Below, piece after piece: positions 1-7,861 of a stretch of 64,000 bases of DNA (the stretch's first letter is position 1; each line of letters opens with the position of its first letter). The DNA is taken from NCBI RefSeq assembly GCF_000993785.3, contig NZ_CP009922.3:3410001-3474000 (forward strand), written 5' to 3'. This DNA comes from Streptomyces xiamenensis. GTDB lineage: Bacteria > Actinomycetota > Actinomycetes > Streptomycetales > Streptomycetaceae. Position numbers and translations under genes: made by a program. The notes below the pieces were generated by a model, which worked only from the letters and a program-made list of their open reading frames with translations, had not been told where the DNA came from and did no database searches.

Positions 1-1110
1 GCGCTCCAGATGTACGCCACGCAGGCCGCCATCGCCCTCAGCAACGCGCGTCTGCGTGGGAACATGCAGCGCGCCCTGGTCCGGCTCGAACGCGAGCAGC
101 AGGCCCTGCGCGCCAGCGAGGAGAGCTTCCGGCAGGCCTTCGAGTACGCGCCCAGCGGCATGGCCATAGCCGAGGTCGGCGGCGAGGAACACGGCCGGCT
201 GCTGCGCGTCAACGACGCCCTGTGCCGGCTGCTGGGCCGCTCGGCGGCCGTCCTGCGCCGCTACGGCTTCGCCGACCTCGTCCACCCCGAGGACACCGGC
301 GTCCTGCTGCGCACCTCGGCCGAGGGCGGGCGCGCCGAACTGCGCCTCGCGCGCCGCGACGGCAGCTACGTGTGGGTGAGCCTGCGCAACTCGGTCGTCG
401 CCGACGCGGCCGAGGGCGCCCGGATGCTCCTCACCCATGTGGAGGACATCGAGGAACGCAAACGGCACGAGCTGGCCCTCGCCCACCGCGCCAGTCACGA
501 CTCCCTCACCGGGCTGCCCAACAGCGCCGAGCTGCGGGCCCGGCTCGGCGACCGGATATGCGAGCAGACCCCGCGCCGGGCCCGGCACGGCCGGGCCGCC
601 ACCCCGGCGGAGGCCGCCGCGGACGCCTTCGACAGCGGTGGCAAGGGGCCGCTGCGGGCCGGGTACGACCACCACGAGCACATCAGGTCGCCGGAGGCCG
701 CCGACGGGGACGGCAAGGGCCTCGCGGTGCTCTTCTGCGACCTGGACGGCTTCAAGTCCATCAACGACCGCTTCGGGCACGTCTGCGGCGACGCCGTCCT
801 GGTGGAGGTCGCCAGGCGGCTGGAGCGCGGCGTGCGGGACAACGACACGGTGGCCAGGCTCGGCGGTGACGAGTTCGTCGTCCTGGCGGAGGGGCTGGGC
901 ACGGCCGACGCCTCGGACCTCGCCGTGCGGCTGCGCAACGCGATCATTCCGCCGATCCGGGTGGAGGGCCGCCCGGTGCGGGTCGGCGCGAGCTTCGGCA
1001 TCGGCTGGGCCGCGTGCGGCATGACCACGGCGGAGATCCTGGAGTCCGCCGACCAGCGGATGTACGTGGAGAAGCGATCGAGGTCACAGGGACGCCGCCG
1101 GGCGGGCTGA
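1..1110 (+). CDS. cdgB: Diguanylate cyclase, PAS-GGDEF (5' partial)
   Basis: The reading frame is open from base 1, so the N-terminus lies outside the window; 369 residues are visible. The first ~25 residues look like the last helix of a GAF domain, followed by a short coiled linker, a PAS/PAC domain (about residues 35-150) and a GGDEF domain. The active-site GGDEF motif is intact (bases 862-876), and the RxxD inhibitory I-site lies just upstream in the normal RxxDxxxRxGGDEF spacing, so the enzyme should make c-di-GMP from two GTP and be product-inhibited. A low-complexity insert of about 45 residues separates the first GGDEF helix from its first strand. Domain order and the nearby nag genes match CdgB of Streptomyces, a developmental cyclase; the symbol rests on that resemblance. 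Confidence 0.85.
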   Translation, partial: ALQMYATQAAIALSNARLRGNMQRALVRLEREQQALRASEESFRQAFEYAPSGMAIAEVGGEEHGRLLRVNDALCRLLGRSAAVLRRYGFADLVHPEDTGVLLRTSAEGGRAELRLARRDGSYVWVSLRNSVVADAAEGARMLLTHVEDIEERKRHELALAHRASHDSLTGLPNSAELRARLGDRICEQTPRRARHGRAATPAEAAADAFDSGGKGPLRAGYDHHEHIRSPEAADGDGKGLAVLFCDLDGFKSINDRFGHVCGDAVLVEVARRLERGVRDNDTVARLGGDEFVVLAEGLGTADASDLAVRLRNAIIPPIRVEGRPVRVGASFGIGWAACGMTTAEILESADQRMYVEKRSRSQGRRRAG

Positions 1111-1142
1111 ACCGATCAGGCGGCGCTGTCCCCCGAACGGGG

Positions 1143-1184
1143 TAGGCTCGCGCCCGTATGTACCAGGGCGGGGCACAGCAGTGA
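1143..1184 (+). promoter_or_regulatory. Putative promoter with leaderless 8-codon uORF
   Basis: A TAGGCT hexamer (1143-1148) resembles an actinobacterial -10 box. Nine bases later an ATG at 1158 opens an eight-codon reading frame (MYQGGAQQ) that stops at 1182-1184, 25 bases before the start of the next gene. If transcription starts near 1156, this would be a leaderless leader peptide. No -35 box is obvious. Confidence 0.3.
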
Positions 1185-1209
1185 CAGGTAAGGGTAAGGA
1201 GCGCGGTCG

Positions 1210-2172
1210 ATGAGTGCGGGGAGCCAGGGCAGAGGTACGCCTGAGCAGGGTGACGACCCCTTCGGGTACCTCTATCGGCCCGAGGGCGGTCAGGGAGCCG
1301 GGCAGGCGCCGGCGCCGCAGCCGCCCCCGTCGTACCACCAGGTCCGCCCGGTCGGGGAGCGGACCTTCGCCGGGCAGCGCGGCCAGGGCAGTGGCCACGG
1401 CCAGCAGGACGCCCACTACGCGGCGCCCGAGACCCAGGGCGGCGGCTCGTACGGTGGCGGCCACGGCGGCCGTGGGCGCGGTCGCGGTGACCAGGGACCG
1501 CCCAAGCGCAACGGGCTGCTGATCGGCGCCATCGCGGTGGTCGCGGCGGTCGTGGTCGGTGTCGGCGCGGCGATCATCTTCAGCAGCGGCGGCGACCAGG
1601 ACGACCAGAGCCAGGGCAGCGACCAGCCGGTGGACCCGACCGGCGACAACAACGACGACGACCTCAACCCGGACGACGAGGACCCGGGCGACGAGAACGA
1701 GGACGAGGACGGCGACCCGGACGGGGCGCTGCCGACGGCGGACCTCACCGACCAGTCGCAGATCACGCTCTCCAGCGGCGCCGGCCTGGAGTCCAACATC
1801 CCCAAGGCCCGCACCGACTCCGGCGCGTACGTCGGCGGCATGAACAACCACAACGCGACGATCACCTGGACCATCGACTTCCAGGGCGAGCCGGGGCAGT
1901 ACTACTTCAACATGGGCTACACCGTGAAGGGCGACCAGTCGCTGAGCTTCGCGGTCAACTCCGAGATCCGTGAGGACAAGATCTCGGCGGAGGACTACAA
2001 CGGCCCCTACATCGATGACTCGGCGGGCCTGGACGAGCGGTGGACGCGCACCTGGAAGCTGGTGAACCTGGAGCCGGGGGAGAACACCTTCCACATCGGC
2101 TGCACCACCGGTGACAAGTGCGATGTCTACATCGACACGCTGTGGATCACCGACGAGCAGGTCACCAACTGA
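1210..2172 (+). CDS. Membrane-anchored protein with C-terminal beta-rich extracellular domain
   Basis: This 320-residue protein has a Gly/Gln/Pro-rich disordered N-terminus (1-100) ending in a basic PPKR stretch, one membrane segment (about 103-124), an acidic Asp/Glu/Asn/Pro linker (about 127-178) and a folded C-terminal domain (about 180-320). The topology suggests a cytoplasmic N-terminus and an exported domain. The C-terminal domain has aromatic residues and a predicted beta-sandwich feel reminiscent of carbohydrate-binding modules, with two cysteines (in GCTTGDKC) that could form a disulfide. The start at 1210 follows an AAGGAG ribosome-binding site eight bases upstream. I do not recognise a named family with certainty; a sugar- or wall-binding surface protein is the best guess. 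Confidence 0.8.
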   Translation: MSAGSQGRGTPEQGDDPFGYLYRPEGGQGAGQAPAPQPPPSYHQVRPVGERTFAGQRGQGSGHGQQDAHYAAPETQGGGSYGGGHGGRGRGRGDQGPPKRNGLLIGAIAVVAAVVVGVGAAIIFSSGGDQDDQSQGSDQPVDPTGDNNDDDLNPDDEDPGDENEDEDGDPDGALPTADLTDQSQITLSSGAGLESNIPKARTDSGAYVGGMNNHNATITWTIDFQGEPGQYYFNMGYTVKGDQSLSFAVNSEIREDKISAEDYNGPYIDDSAGLDERWTRTWKLVNLEPGENTFHIGCTTGDKCDVYIDTLWITDEQVTN

Positions 2173-2213
2173 CGCCCGTCGCGTCCCCCCCGCTTCGCGC
2201 GCACCCGCCGCAC

Positions 2214-2250
2214 GGCCGCCACCCCCACCTCTGGGCGGCCTTATTTCTTT
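2214..2250. terminator. Intrinsic terminator between convergent genes
   Basis: A seven-base stem (GGCCGCC, 2214-2220, with GGCGGCC, 2234-2240) is followed directly by TTATTTCTTT, an unusually T-rich tract for this genome. It sits between the convergent membrane-anchored protein gene and nagA and terminates the plus-strand transcript most clearly. Confidence 0.65.
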
Positions 2251-2253
2251 CCT

Positions 2254-3426
2254 TCACGGCTTCACCAGCCATTCACCTCGGCGCATCACGCCCACCACCG
2301 TGAGGTCCGCGTCCAGGACCACCAGGTCCGCGTCCTTGCCCTCCTCGATGGAGCCCGTCCGGTCCGCGATGCCCAGCAGCCGCGCCGGGGTCGTGGACAG
2401 GGCGCGGACCGCGTGGTCGACCGGGCGGCCGTCCACCGTGACCGCCCGGCGCAGGGCGTGGTCCAGCGTCAGGGTCGAGCCCGCGATCGTGCCGTCCGGC
2501 AGCCGCGCCACCCCGTCCCTCACCTCCACCCGCAGCGGGCCCAGCGGGTAGCTCCCGTCCCCCATGCCGGCCGCGCCCATCGCGTCCGTGATGAACGCCA
2601 CCCGGTCCGGGCCGGCGGCGCGCAGCGCGAGGCGGAGCACGGAGGGGTGCAGATGGGTGCCGTCGTTGACCAGTTCGACGGTGATCCGCTCGTCCTCCAG
2701 CAGCGCCGCGACCGGCCCCGGGGCGCGGTGGCCCAGGGGCGGCATGGCGTTGAAGAGGTGGGTGGCGGCCCGCGCGCCCGCCTCGATGGCGGCGCGGGTG
2801 GTCTCGTACGTGGCGTCGGTGTGGCCGATGGCGGCGATGGCGCCGCGTTCGGCGAGCAGCCGTACGGCCTCGATGCCGCCGGGCAGTTCCGGGGCGACGG
2901 TCATCATCCGGGCGGTGCCGCGCGCGGCGTCCAGCAGGCGGCGGACGGCGTCCGGTTCGGGGGCGCGCAGCAGGTCGGGGTCGTGGGCGCCGCAGCGGCC
3001 CGGGGAGATGAAGGGGCCCTCGAAGTGCAGGCCGGCGAGGTCGCCCTGTTCGACGAGTTCGGACAGGGCGCCCGCTTGGCGGGCCAGGTCGTCGAGGGTG
3101 CCGGTGACGGTGGAGGCGAGCATCGTGGTGGTGCCGTGCCGCCGGTGGGTGTCGATGGCGGTCAGGGCCTCCTCGGCGGTGCCGGCCGAGAAGGAGGCGC
3201 CGCCGCCGCCGTGCACGTGGATGTCGACGAAGCCGGGCACGATCCAGTGACCGGTGAGGTCGTGGGTCTCCGTGGCGTGCCCGGCGACGCCGTCGCGGTT
3301 GTCGGCGGTGGCGGTGGCGATACGGGAGCCCTCGACGGTCACCCGGCCGCCCTCGTCGACGCCGCCGGGGCGTACGACGTGGGCGCCGGCGAGCACGGTA
3401 CGGGCACGGGCGTCAGTGGCGGTCAT
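2254..3426 (-). CDS. nagA: N-acetylglucosamine-6-phosphate deacetylase
   Basis: This 390-residue amidohydrolase removes acetate from GlcNAc-6-phosphate to give glucosamine-6-phosphate, the committed step of amino-sugar catabolism and wall recycling. Family marks are visible: the N-terminal beta-sandwich, the HxH-like metal motif in VDIHVHGGGG, the metal-binding Glu in HFEGPFIS, IGHTDAT and HLFNAMPP with further His ligands, and the catalytic Asp in FITDAMGAAG. Length is normal for the family. The start overlaps the end of the upstream ROK kinase gene by 14 bases on the same strand, so the two form a translationally coupled nagKA operon, presumably controlled from the DasR-type site before the kinase gene. 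Confidence 0.95.
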   Translation of the reverse strand: MTATDARARTVLAGAHVVRPGGVDEGGRVTVEGSRIATATADNRDGVAGHATETHDLTGHWIVPGFVDIHVHGGGGASFSAGTAEEALTAIDTHRRHGTTTMLASTVTGTLDDLARQAGALSELVEQGDLAGLHFEGPFISPGRCGAHDPDLLRAPEPDAVRRLLDAARGTARMMTVAPELPGGIEAVRLLAERGAIAAIGHTDATYETTRAAIEAGARAATHLFNAMPPLGHRAPGPVAALLEDERITVELVNDGTHLHPSVLRLALRAAGPDRVAFITDAMGAAGMGDGSYPLGPLRVEVRDGVARLPDGTIAGSTLTLDHALRRAVTVDGRPVDHAVRALSTTPARLLGIADRTGSIEEGKDADLVVLDADLTVVGVMRRGEWLVKP

Positions 3427-4417
3427 GGCTGCGGCCTTTCGGGGCGTGGGGGAGGGCGCCTGCGCCGGCGGCGGTGACGGCGTCCCAGGCGAGGAGGCCC
3501 GCGCCCAGGCTGCCCGCGGCGTCCCCGAGGGCGGCCGGGACCAGGTCCGGCAGCCGCTGGAAGGTCGCCTTGCGGGTCAGCGCGGCGCGCAGGGGGGTGA
3601 GGAGGGTCTCGCCGGCTTCGCCGAGTCCGCCGCCGATGATGACCAGTTCGGGGTCGAGCAGGCTGATGCCGGTGAGCAGTCCGTCGGCGAGCGCGTCGAC
3701 GGCGGTGTCCCACACGGCCAGGGCGGCCGGGTCGCCGGCGTCGACGGCGCGGGCGGCGTCGGCCGCGGTGGCGGTGGGGTCGCCGCCGGCGACGGCCCAG
3801 GCGCGGGTGACGGCCGCGGCGGAGGCCAGCGTCTCCAGGCAGCCGTGCTGTCCGCATCCGCACTTCTCGCCGCCGGGCCGTACGACGATGTGGCCGAGTT
3901 CGCCGGCGCCGCCGTGCGCCCCGGTCTCCATCCGGCCGTCACCGGTGCTGATGGCGCAGGCGATGCCGGTGCCGAGCGAGACGAAGAAGAACCGCCCGCC
4001 GGTGGCCCGTGCCCCGGCTCCCAGGCGGGCCTCGGCGAGCCCGCCGGCGCGGACGTCGTGGCCCACCCGTACGTCGGTGCCGTGCAGCCGTTCGCTCAGC
4101 AGGCGGCGCAGTGGTACGTCGCGCCAGCCGAGGTTGGCGGCGTACACGGCGGTGCCGCGCTCCTCGTCCACGATGCCGGGGAAGATCACTCCGGCGGCGA
4201 GCGGGGGTGCGCCGTAGCGGTCGCGGCCGGTCTCGTACAGCTCGTGGGCGAAGCCGAGTACGCCCTCGACGACGGCGTCGGGTCCGGCCGCGCGCGGCGT
4301 GGGGCGGCGCTCCTGGTACCGGACGTGTCGTCGATCGGGGCCTATCAGGGCGCCTTTGAGGCCCGTCCCGCCGACATCGAGGGCGAGGACGTACCCGTCG
4401 TCGTGATCACTGGTCAC
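3413..4417 (-). CDS. nagK: ROK-family sugar kinase, probably N-acetylglucosamine kinase
   Basis: This 334-residue ROK kinase should phosphorylate GlcNAc (or glucose) at O6 with ATP in the cytoplasm, feeding NagA directly downstream. It shows the N-terminal phosphate-binding motif LALDVGGTGLKG and the ROK zinc site CGCGQHGC, with the conserved LETL after it. I prefer the GTG start at 4417 (VTSDHDDG) because the alternative TTG at 4444 would place the start inside the DasR-type operator; a weak GGTGAG ribosome-binding site precedes the GTG. Glucokinase is the alternative assignment, but coupling to nagA favours an amino sugar. Confidence 0.9.
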   Translation of the reverse strand: MTSDHDDGYVLALDVGGTGLKGALIGPDRRHVRYQERRPTPRAAGPDAVVEGVLGFAHELYETGRDRYGAPPLAAGVIFPGIVDEERGTAVYAANLGWRDVPLRRLLSERLHGTDVRVGHDVRAGGLAEARLGAGARATGGRFFFVSLGTGIACAISTGDGRMETGAHGGAGELGHIVVRPGGEKCGCGQHGCLETLASAAAVTRAWAVAGGDPTATAADAARAVDAGDPAALAVWDTAVDALADGLLTGISLLDPELVIIGGGLGEAGETLLTPLRAALTRKATFQRLPDLVPAALGDAAGSLGAGLLAWDAVTAAGAGALPHAPKGRSHDRH

Positions 4418-4443
4418 GCGCCCAGTCTCACCCGGCGGCGCCA

Positions 4444-4459
4444 AGAGGTCTAGTCCACC
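4444..4459. promoter_or_regulatory. Putative DasR-responsive element (dre) before nagKA
   Basis: The 16-base palindrome AGAGGTCTAGTCCACC matches the known dre consensus AGTGGTCTAGACCACT at 13 of 16 positions. It lies about 30 bases upstream of the preferred kinase start. DasR is a GntR-family repressor released by phosphorylated amino sugars and is known to control nag genes in Streptomyces. Confidence 0.75.
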
Positions 4460-4551
4460 TGTCCCCCTTGAGGGCGAACGGGTTGCTCCCGCAGGGTGAT
4501 ACGGGGCAGGTCGGCCGTCCTGTCGTGCGGGCGCGGGGCGTTGGGGAGGAC

Positions 4552-5016
4552 ATGAAACGGAGCATCGCGGTACTGCTGGGTTGTCTGGCCGGTCTGGGCT
4601 GTGCGGGGTGTGTGTCGGTGCACCCCGGAGGTGGTGACGCCGCCGAGGTCACCGGGGTGACGGAGGCGGACGGGGGCGCGGACGGCGCCGGGGGCGAGGA
4701 GACGGCGCAGCGGCAGGCGGGGGAGCAGACCGCCGACCGGGACAACCTGCCCGAGCCCGCGGGTGAACCGCGGCCGCATCCCGTTCCCGAACCCGGGCCG
4801 CAGGCCCCGGGTGGTGCGGGGGCCACGCCCGCTCCGGCGGCCGCGCCGTCGGCGGCGGAGACGGCGGCCACCGCGCCCCGCCCGGGGGCCGGGCTGGTTC
4901 CGGAACTGCCCGACGGTGCCGGTGGCGTCCCCTCGTCGTGGGCGCAAGCCTGTGAACTGGGGAAGGACATGATCGACGCGGGCGTGCTCGACCTGTGCCG
5001 GTCGGCGGGCCACTGA
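4552..5016 (+). CDS. Small lipoprotein of unknown function
   Basis: The 154-residue product starts at the ATG after a GGGGAGGA ribosome-binding site. It has a short Lys-Arg N-terminus, a hydrophobic signal and a lipobox-like stretch with Cys at 17 and 20 (LGCAGC), so export and lipidation are likely. The middle is a long Pro/Ala/Gly/Glu-rich low-complexity tether, followed by a conserved-looking C-terminal segment of about 35 residues (VPSSWAQACELGKDMIDAGVLDLCRSAGH) containing two cysteines. No enzyme domain is recognisable. It lies divergent from nagKA, across the DasR-type site. Confidence 0.7.
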   Translation: MKRSIAVLLGCLAGLGCAGCVSVHPGGGDAAEVTGVTEADGGADGAGGEETAQRQAGEQTADRDNLPEPAGEPRPHPVPEPGPQAPGGAGATPAPAAAPSAAETAATAPRPGAGLVPELPDGAGGVPSSWAQACELGKDMIDAGVLDLCRSAGH

Positions 5017-5219
5017 CGGGAACGGATCGTCAGCCGTTCCGCCGGGGCTCTTTGCCCGTCCCGTACGTCTCTCAAACCTCCCCGGGCGCATAGCTGTTGT
5101 GAAAGCGATACCGATGGTGACGGTCGTGATCACGACGCCGCAAGGCAGACTCTCCTTCATCGCGCGCGGCTCTCGGCGGGCGCGCTCGGGGCAGAAATGA
5201 TTTTCTGGACAAAGGGGTT

Positions 5220-6530
5220 GTGAACGTGCGACGTCGGAAGTTCTTGGGAATGACGGCCGGTCTGACCGGGGCCGTCGGCCTTTCGGCGACCGCGTGCGGG
5301 GGCGATGATTCCGGCGGCAGCTCGGAGACCGTGCTGAAGCTGGTGGCGGCCGAGGCCGGGGAGGCGTCCGACACCGGCAGCACGCAGCGCTACTGGAACG
5401 AATTGGTCGCGGATTTCCGGCTGGAGCACCCGGAGATCATCATCGATGTGACCACGCTGCGCTGGCAGGACGCGAACGCCGAGGTCGCCCGCATGGTGGC
5501 CGAGGGAGACGCCCCCGATATCGCCCAGATCGGCGCCTTCGCGGATTTCGCGTCGGCGGGCGAGCTGTACCAGGCGGATGAGCTGCTGCCGATATCCCAG
5601 CTCGCGGATTTCATCCCCTCGCTGGCGATCGCGGGCGAGATGCGGCGGGTGCAGTACGGCATGCCGTTCGCGGCGCGGATAGGCCGGCTGTTCTACAACA
5701 AGGATCTGTTCGAGGACGCCGGTCTCGACCCGGACGTGCCGCCGGAGACCTGGGAGGAACTGCTGGAGGCGGCGACGGCGCTGCGCACGACGGGGGTCGC
5801 GGTGCCGTTCGCCCTGCCGTTCGGGCATGACGACGCGGCGGGCGAGGCACTCATGTGGATGCTCGCCGGTGGTGGTGGCCTGACCGACAACACCGGTGGC
5901 TACACGCTCAACTCGCCGATGAACGCGAGCACGTTCAACTGGCTGCGCGACGAACTGGTGACTCCGGGGCTGACCGGTGACCGGCCCCCGGGCTCCACGA
6001 CCCGGCAGCAGGCGTACAGCGGCTTCGCGGAGGGCACGGTGGGCATGCTGTTCGCCGACCCGGTGCTGATGCGGCAGTCCGACCGGGGCGGGGTGTCCTA
6101 CGGGACTGCCGACCTGCCCGGGTTCGCGGCGCCGTCGACCTCCACGCTGGGGGAGGCGTCGTGGCTGATGGCGTTCAACCAGCGGGGGCACCGGGAGGCG
6201 ATCGGGACGTTCCTGAAGTACGTCTTCACGGCCGAGAACGTCAACACCTTCGCCGAGCGCTGGGAGCTGCTGCCGGTGACGACGCCGGCCTCGCAGGCGA
6301 TGCAGGACCAGGAGGAGGGGCGGCAGGGCGAGCGGCTGACGCCGTTCCTCGACGCGCTGCCGACCGCGACATTCTTCCCGGTCGGCAAGGTGTCGTGGTC
6401 GCGGGTCTCGACGCTGGTCGCGCAGGGGATCGGGGCGACACTGGAGCCGAGCAGCAATGTGCCGGGGATTCTCGCGGATCTCCAGGAGCAGGCGGAGGCG
6501 GCCGACCTGGGGGAGCAGCCGACGTCGTAG
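5220..6530 (+). CDS. Tat-exported sugar ABC transporter substrate-binding lipoprotein
   Basis: This 436-residue family 1 extracellular solute-binding protein begins with a twin-arginine signal (RRRKFLG, residues 4-10) ending in a lipobox (SATAC, Cys 26), so it should be exported folded and lipid-anchored. The mature part has typical features: an N-lobe with FRLEHPEIIIDV and GDAPDIAQIGAFADFASAG, a hinge near MPFAARIGRLFYN, and a Trp-rich C-lobe. The GTG start follows AAAGGGG. No permease or ATPase genes adjoin it, so it must work with transporter components encoded elsewhere. The flanking nag and trehalose genes suggest a disaccharide or amino-sugar ligand, which is inference. Confidence 0.88.
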   Translation: MNVRRRKFLGMTAGLTGAVGLSATACGGDDSGGSSETVLKLVAAEAGEASDTGSTQRYWNELVADFRLEHPEIIIDVTTLRWQDANAEVARMVAEGDAPDIAQIGAFADFASAGELYQADELLPISQLADFIPSLAIAGEMRRVQYGMPFAARIGRLFYNKDLFEDAGLDPDVPPETWEELLEAATALRTTGVAVPFALPFGHDDAAGEALMWMLAGGGGLTDNTGGYTLNSPMNASTFNWLRDELVTPGLTGDRPPGSTTRQQAYSGFAEGTVGMLFADPVLMRQSDRGGVSYGTADLPGFAAPSTSTLGEASWLMAFNQRGHREAIGTFLKYVFTAENVNTFAERWELLPVTTPASQAMQDQEEGRQGERLTPFLDALPTATFFPVGKVSWSRVSTLVAQGIGATLEPSSNVPGILADLQEQAEAADLGEQPTS

Positions 6531-6546
6531 GGCGTCCATAAGGGGA

Positions 6547-6559
6547 TAAAATGCCCGGG
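6547..6559 (+). promoter_or_regulatory. Putative -10 box of a leaderless transcript
   Basis: TAAAAT (6547-6552) lies six bases before the GTG start at 6559 and there is no ribosome-binding site between them. This is the usual geometry of leaderless actinobacterial mRNAs. Confidence 0.5.
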
Positions 6560-6849
6560 TGAGTAGTGAACGGGGTACGGACGGGGGCGCGGACGCGGCG
6601 GCGAACGCGGACACGGCTGCCGCCGGTGGGCTGTCCGAGCGGGAGCTGGCGGTGCTGGCGGTCGAACGGCAGGGCTGGGCGGGCTCCGGCACCAAGGAGC
6701 GGGCGATCAGGGAGCGGCTGGGCATCTCGCCGACCCGGTACTACCAGCTGCTCAACGCGCTGCTGGACGACGAGCGGGCGCTGGCCCACGACCCGGTGAC
6801 GGTCAACCGGCTGCGGCGGTTGCGGGATGTGCGGCGCGGAGGAAGATAG
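6559..6849 (+). CDS. DUF3263 family protein
   Basis: The 96-residue product has a disordered Ala/Gly/Asp N-terminus (1-27) and a DUF3263 domain (about 28-90) with the family pattern LSERELAVLAVE, followed by a helix-turn-helix-like segment (KERAIRERLGISPTRYYQLLNALL) and an Arg-rich tail. The helix-turn-helix character suggests DNA binding, but the family has no established function. It lies 27 bases upstream of otsB on the same strand, and each gene has its own leaderless-type promoter signal. Confidence 0.8.
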   Translation: MSSERGTDGGADAAANADTAAAGGLSERELAVLAVERQGWAGSGTKERAIRERLGISPTRYYQLLNALLDDERALAHDPVTVNRLRRLRDVRRGGR

Positions 6850-6863
6850 CCGCACCCGCTGGG

Positions 6864-6877
6864 TAGGGTCACCGGCA
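6864..6877 (+). promoter_or_regulatory. Putative -10 box of leaderless otsB transcript
   Basis: TAGGGT (6864-6869) precedes the otsB ATG by seven bases, with no Shine-Dalgarno sequence. A leaderless start is likely. Confidence 0.5.
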
Positions 6878-7740
6878 TGGGCACTCCTCCCGTACCTTCC
6901 GGATCCCCTTCCCCTCCCTCTCTCCCGGAGCCGGTGACCGAGTCCGGCCGCGAGGGGCTCGCGGCACTGCTCGCGCGCCCCGAGGGGGCGCTGGTGGCGC
7001 TGGACTTCGACGGCACACTGGCCCCGATCGTGAACGACCCGGAGCGGGCGTACGCGCACCCGGACGCGCTGCCCGCCCTCGCCCGCCTCGCGCCCCGGAT
7101 CGGGGTGCTGGCGATCATCACCGGCCGCCCGGCCGAGGTGGCGGTACGGCTCGGAGGCTTCGCCGGGCACCCGGAGCTGGCGGGGCTGACCGTGCTGGGC
7201 GCCTACGGCGCGGAGCGGTGGGACGCGGCGAGCGGCGCACTGCACAGGCCGCCGCCGCACCCGGGCATCGCGGCGGCCCGTGCCGAACTGGCCGCGCTGG
7301 TGGAGCGGGCCGGGCCCGGCGTTCTCCTGGAGGACAAGGGCAACGCGCTGGCGGTGCACACCCGCACGGCACCCGACGCGGCCGGGGTGTTCGCCGCGCT
7401 GCGCGAACCGCTGACCGAACTGGCGGCCCGGCTCGGCCTGGCGCTGGAGCCGGGGCGGTTCGTGCTGGAGGTCCGGCCGCCCGGCATGGACAAGGGCGCG
7501 GCGCTGACCGCCCTGGCGCGCGAGAAGGGCGCCTCCGCGGTGCTGTACGGGGGCGACGATCTCGGAGACCTGGCGGCGTTCGACGCGGTGGCGAAGCTGC
7601 GCGAGGACGGCGTTCCGGGGGTCCGGGTGTGCAGCGGCAGCACGGAGGTGGCCGAACTGGCGGCGGTCACGGACCTGACGGTGGACGGCCCGGGCGGGAT
7701 CGCCGCGCTGCTGTCCGCCCTCGCGCGGTCGATCGGCTGA
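6877..7740 (+). CDS. otsB: Trehalose-6-phosphate phosphatase
   Basis: This 287-residue HAD-superfamily phosphatase hydrolyses trehalose-6-phosphate to trehalose, the second step of the OtsAB pathway. Motif I is VALDFDGTLAPI (nucleophile and acid Asp pair near residues 47-49), motif II lies in AIITGRP, motif III is the Lys in PPGMDKGAAL, and motif IV is YGGDDLGDLAAFD. Length fits actinobacterial OtsB. The partner otsA lies on the opposite strand 1.5 kb downstream, separated by a serine hydrolase gene, so the two are not in one operon. Confidence 0.95.
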   Translation: MGTPPVPSGSPSPPSLPEPVTESGREGLAALLARPEGALVALDFDGTLAPIVNDPERAYAHPDALPALARLAPRIGVLAIITGRPAEVAVRLGGFAGHPELAGLTVLGAYGAERWDAASGALHRPPPHPGIAAARAELAALVERAGPGVLLEDKGNALAVHTRTAPDAAGVFAALREPLTELAARLGLALEPGRFVLEVRPPGMDKGAALTALAREKGASAVLYGGDDLGDLAAFDAVAKLREDGVPGVRVCSGSTEVAELAAVTDLTVDGPGGIAALLSALARSIG

Positions 7741-7861
7741 CGCCGGATCAGCTGCGGGGTGGGGCTGGCCCCACCTCCGGTCGGGGGGCTCTCCGGCTCG
7801 TGGTTGTCAGTGACACTCGGTAGCTTGTAGTGCACTGGCCTTCACAGAACGGAGTCGGGAG

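Noticed and set aside
5085..5130. LacI-type operator before the sugar-binding lipoprotein
   Set aside because: GTGAAAGCGATACC resembles half a LacI-family site, but no matching inverted half was found.
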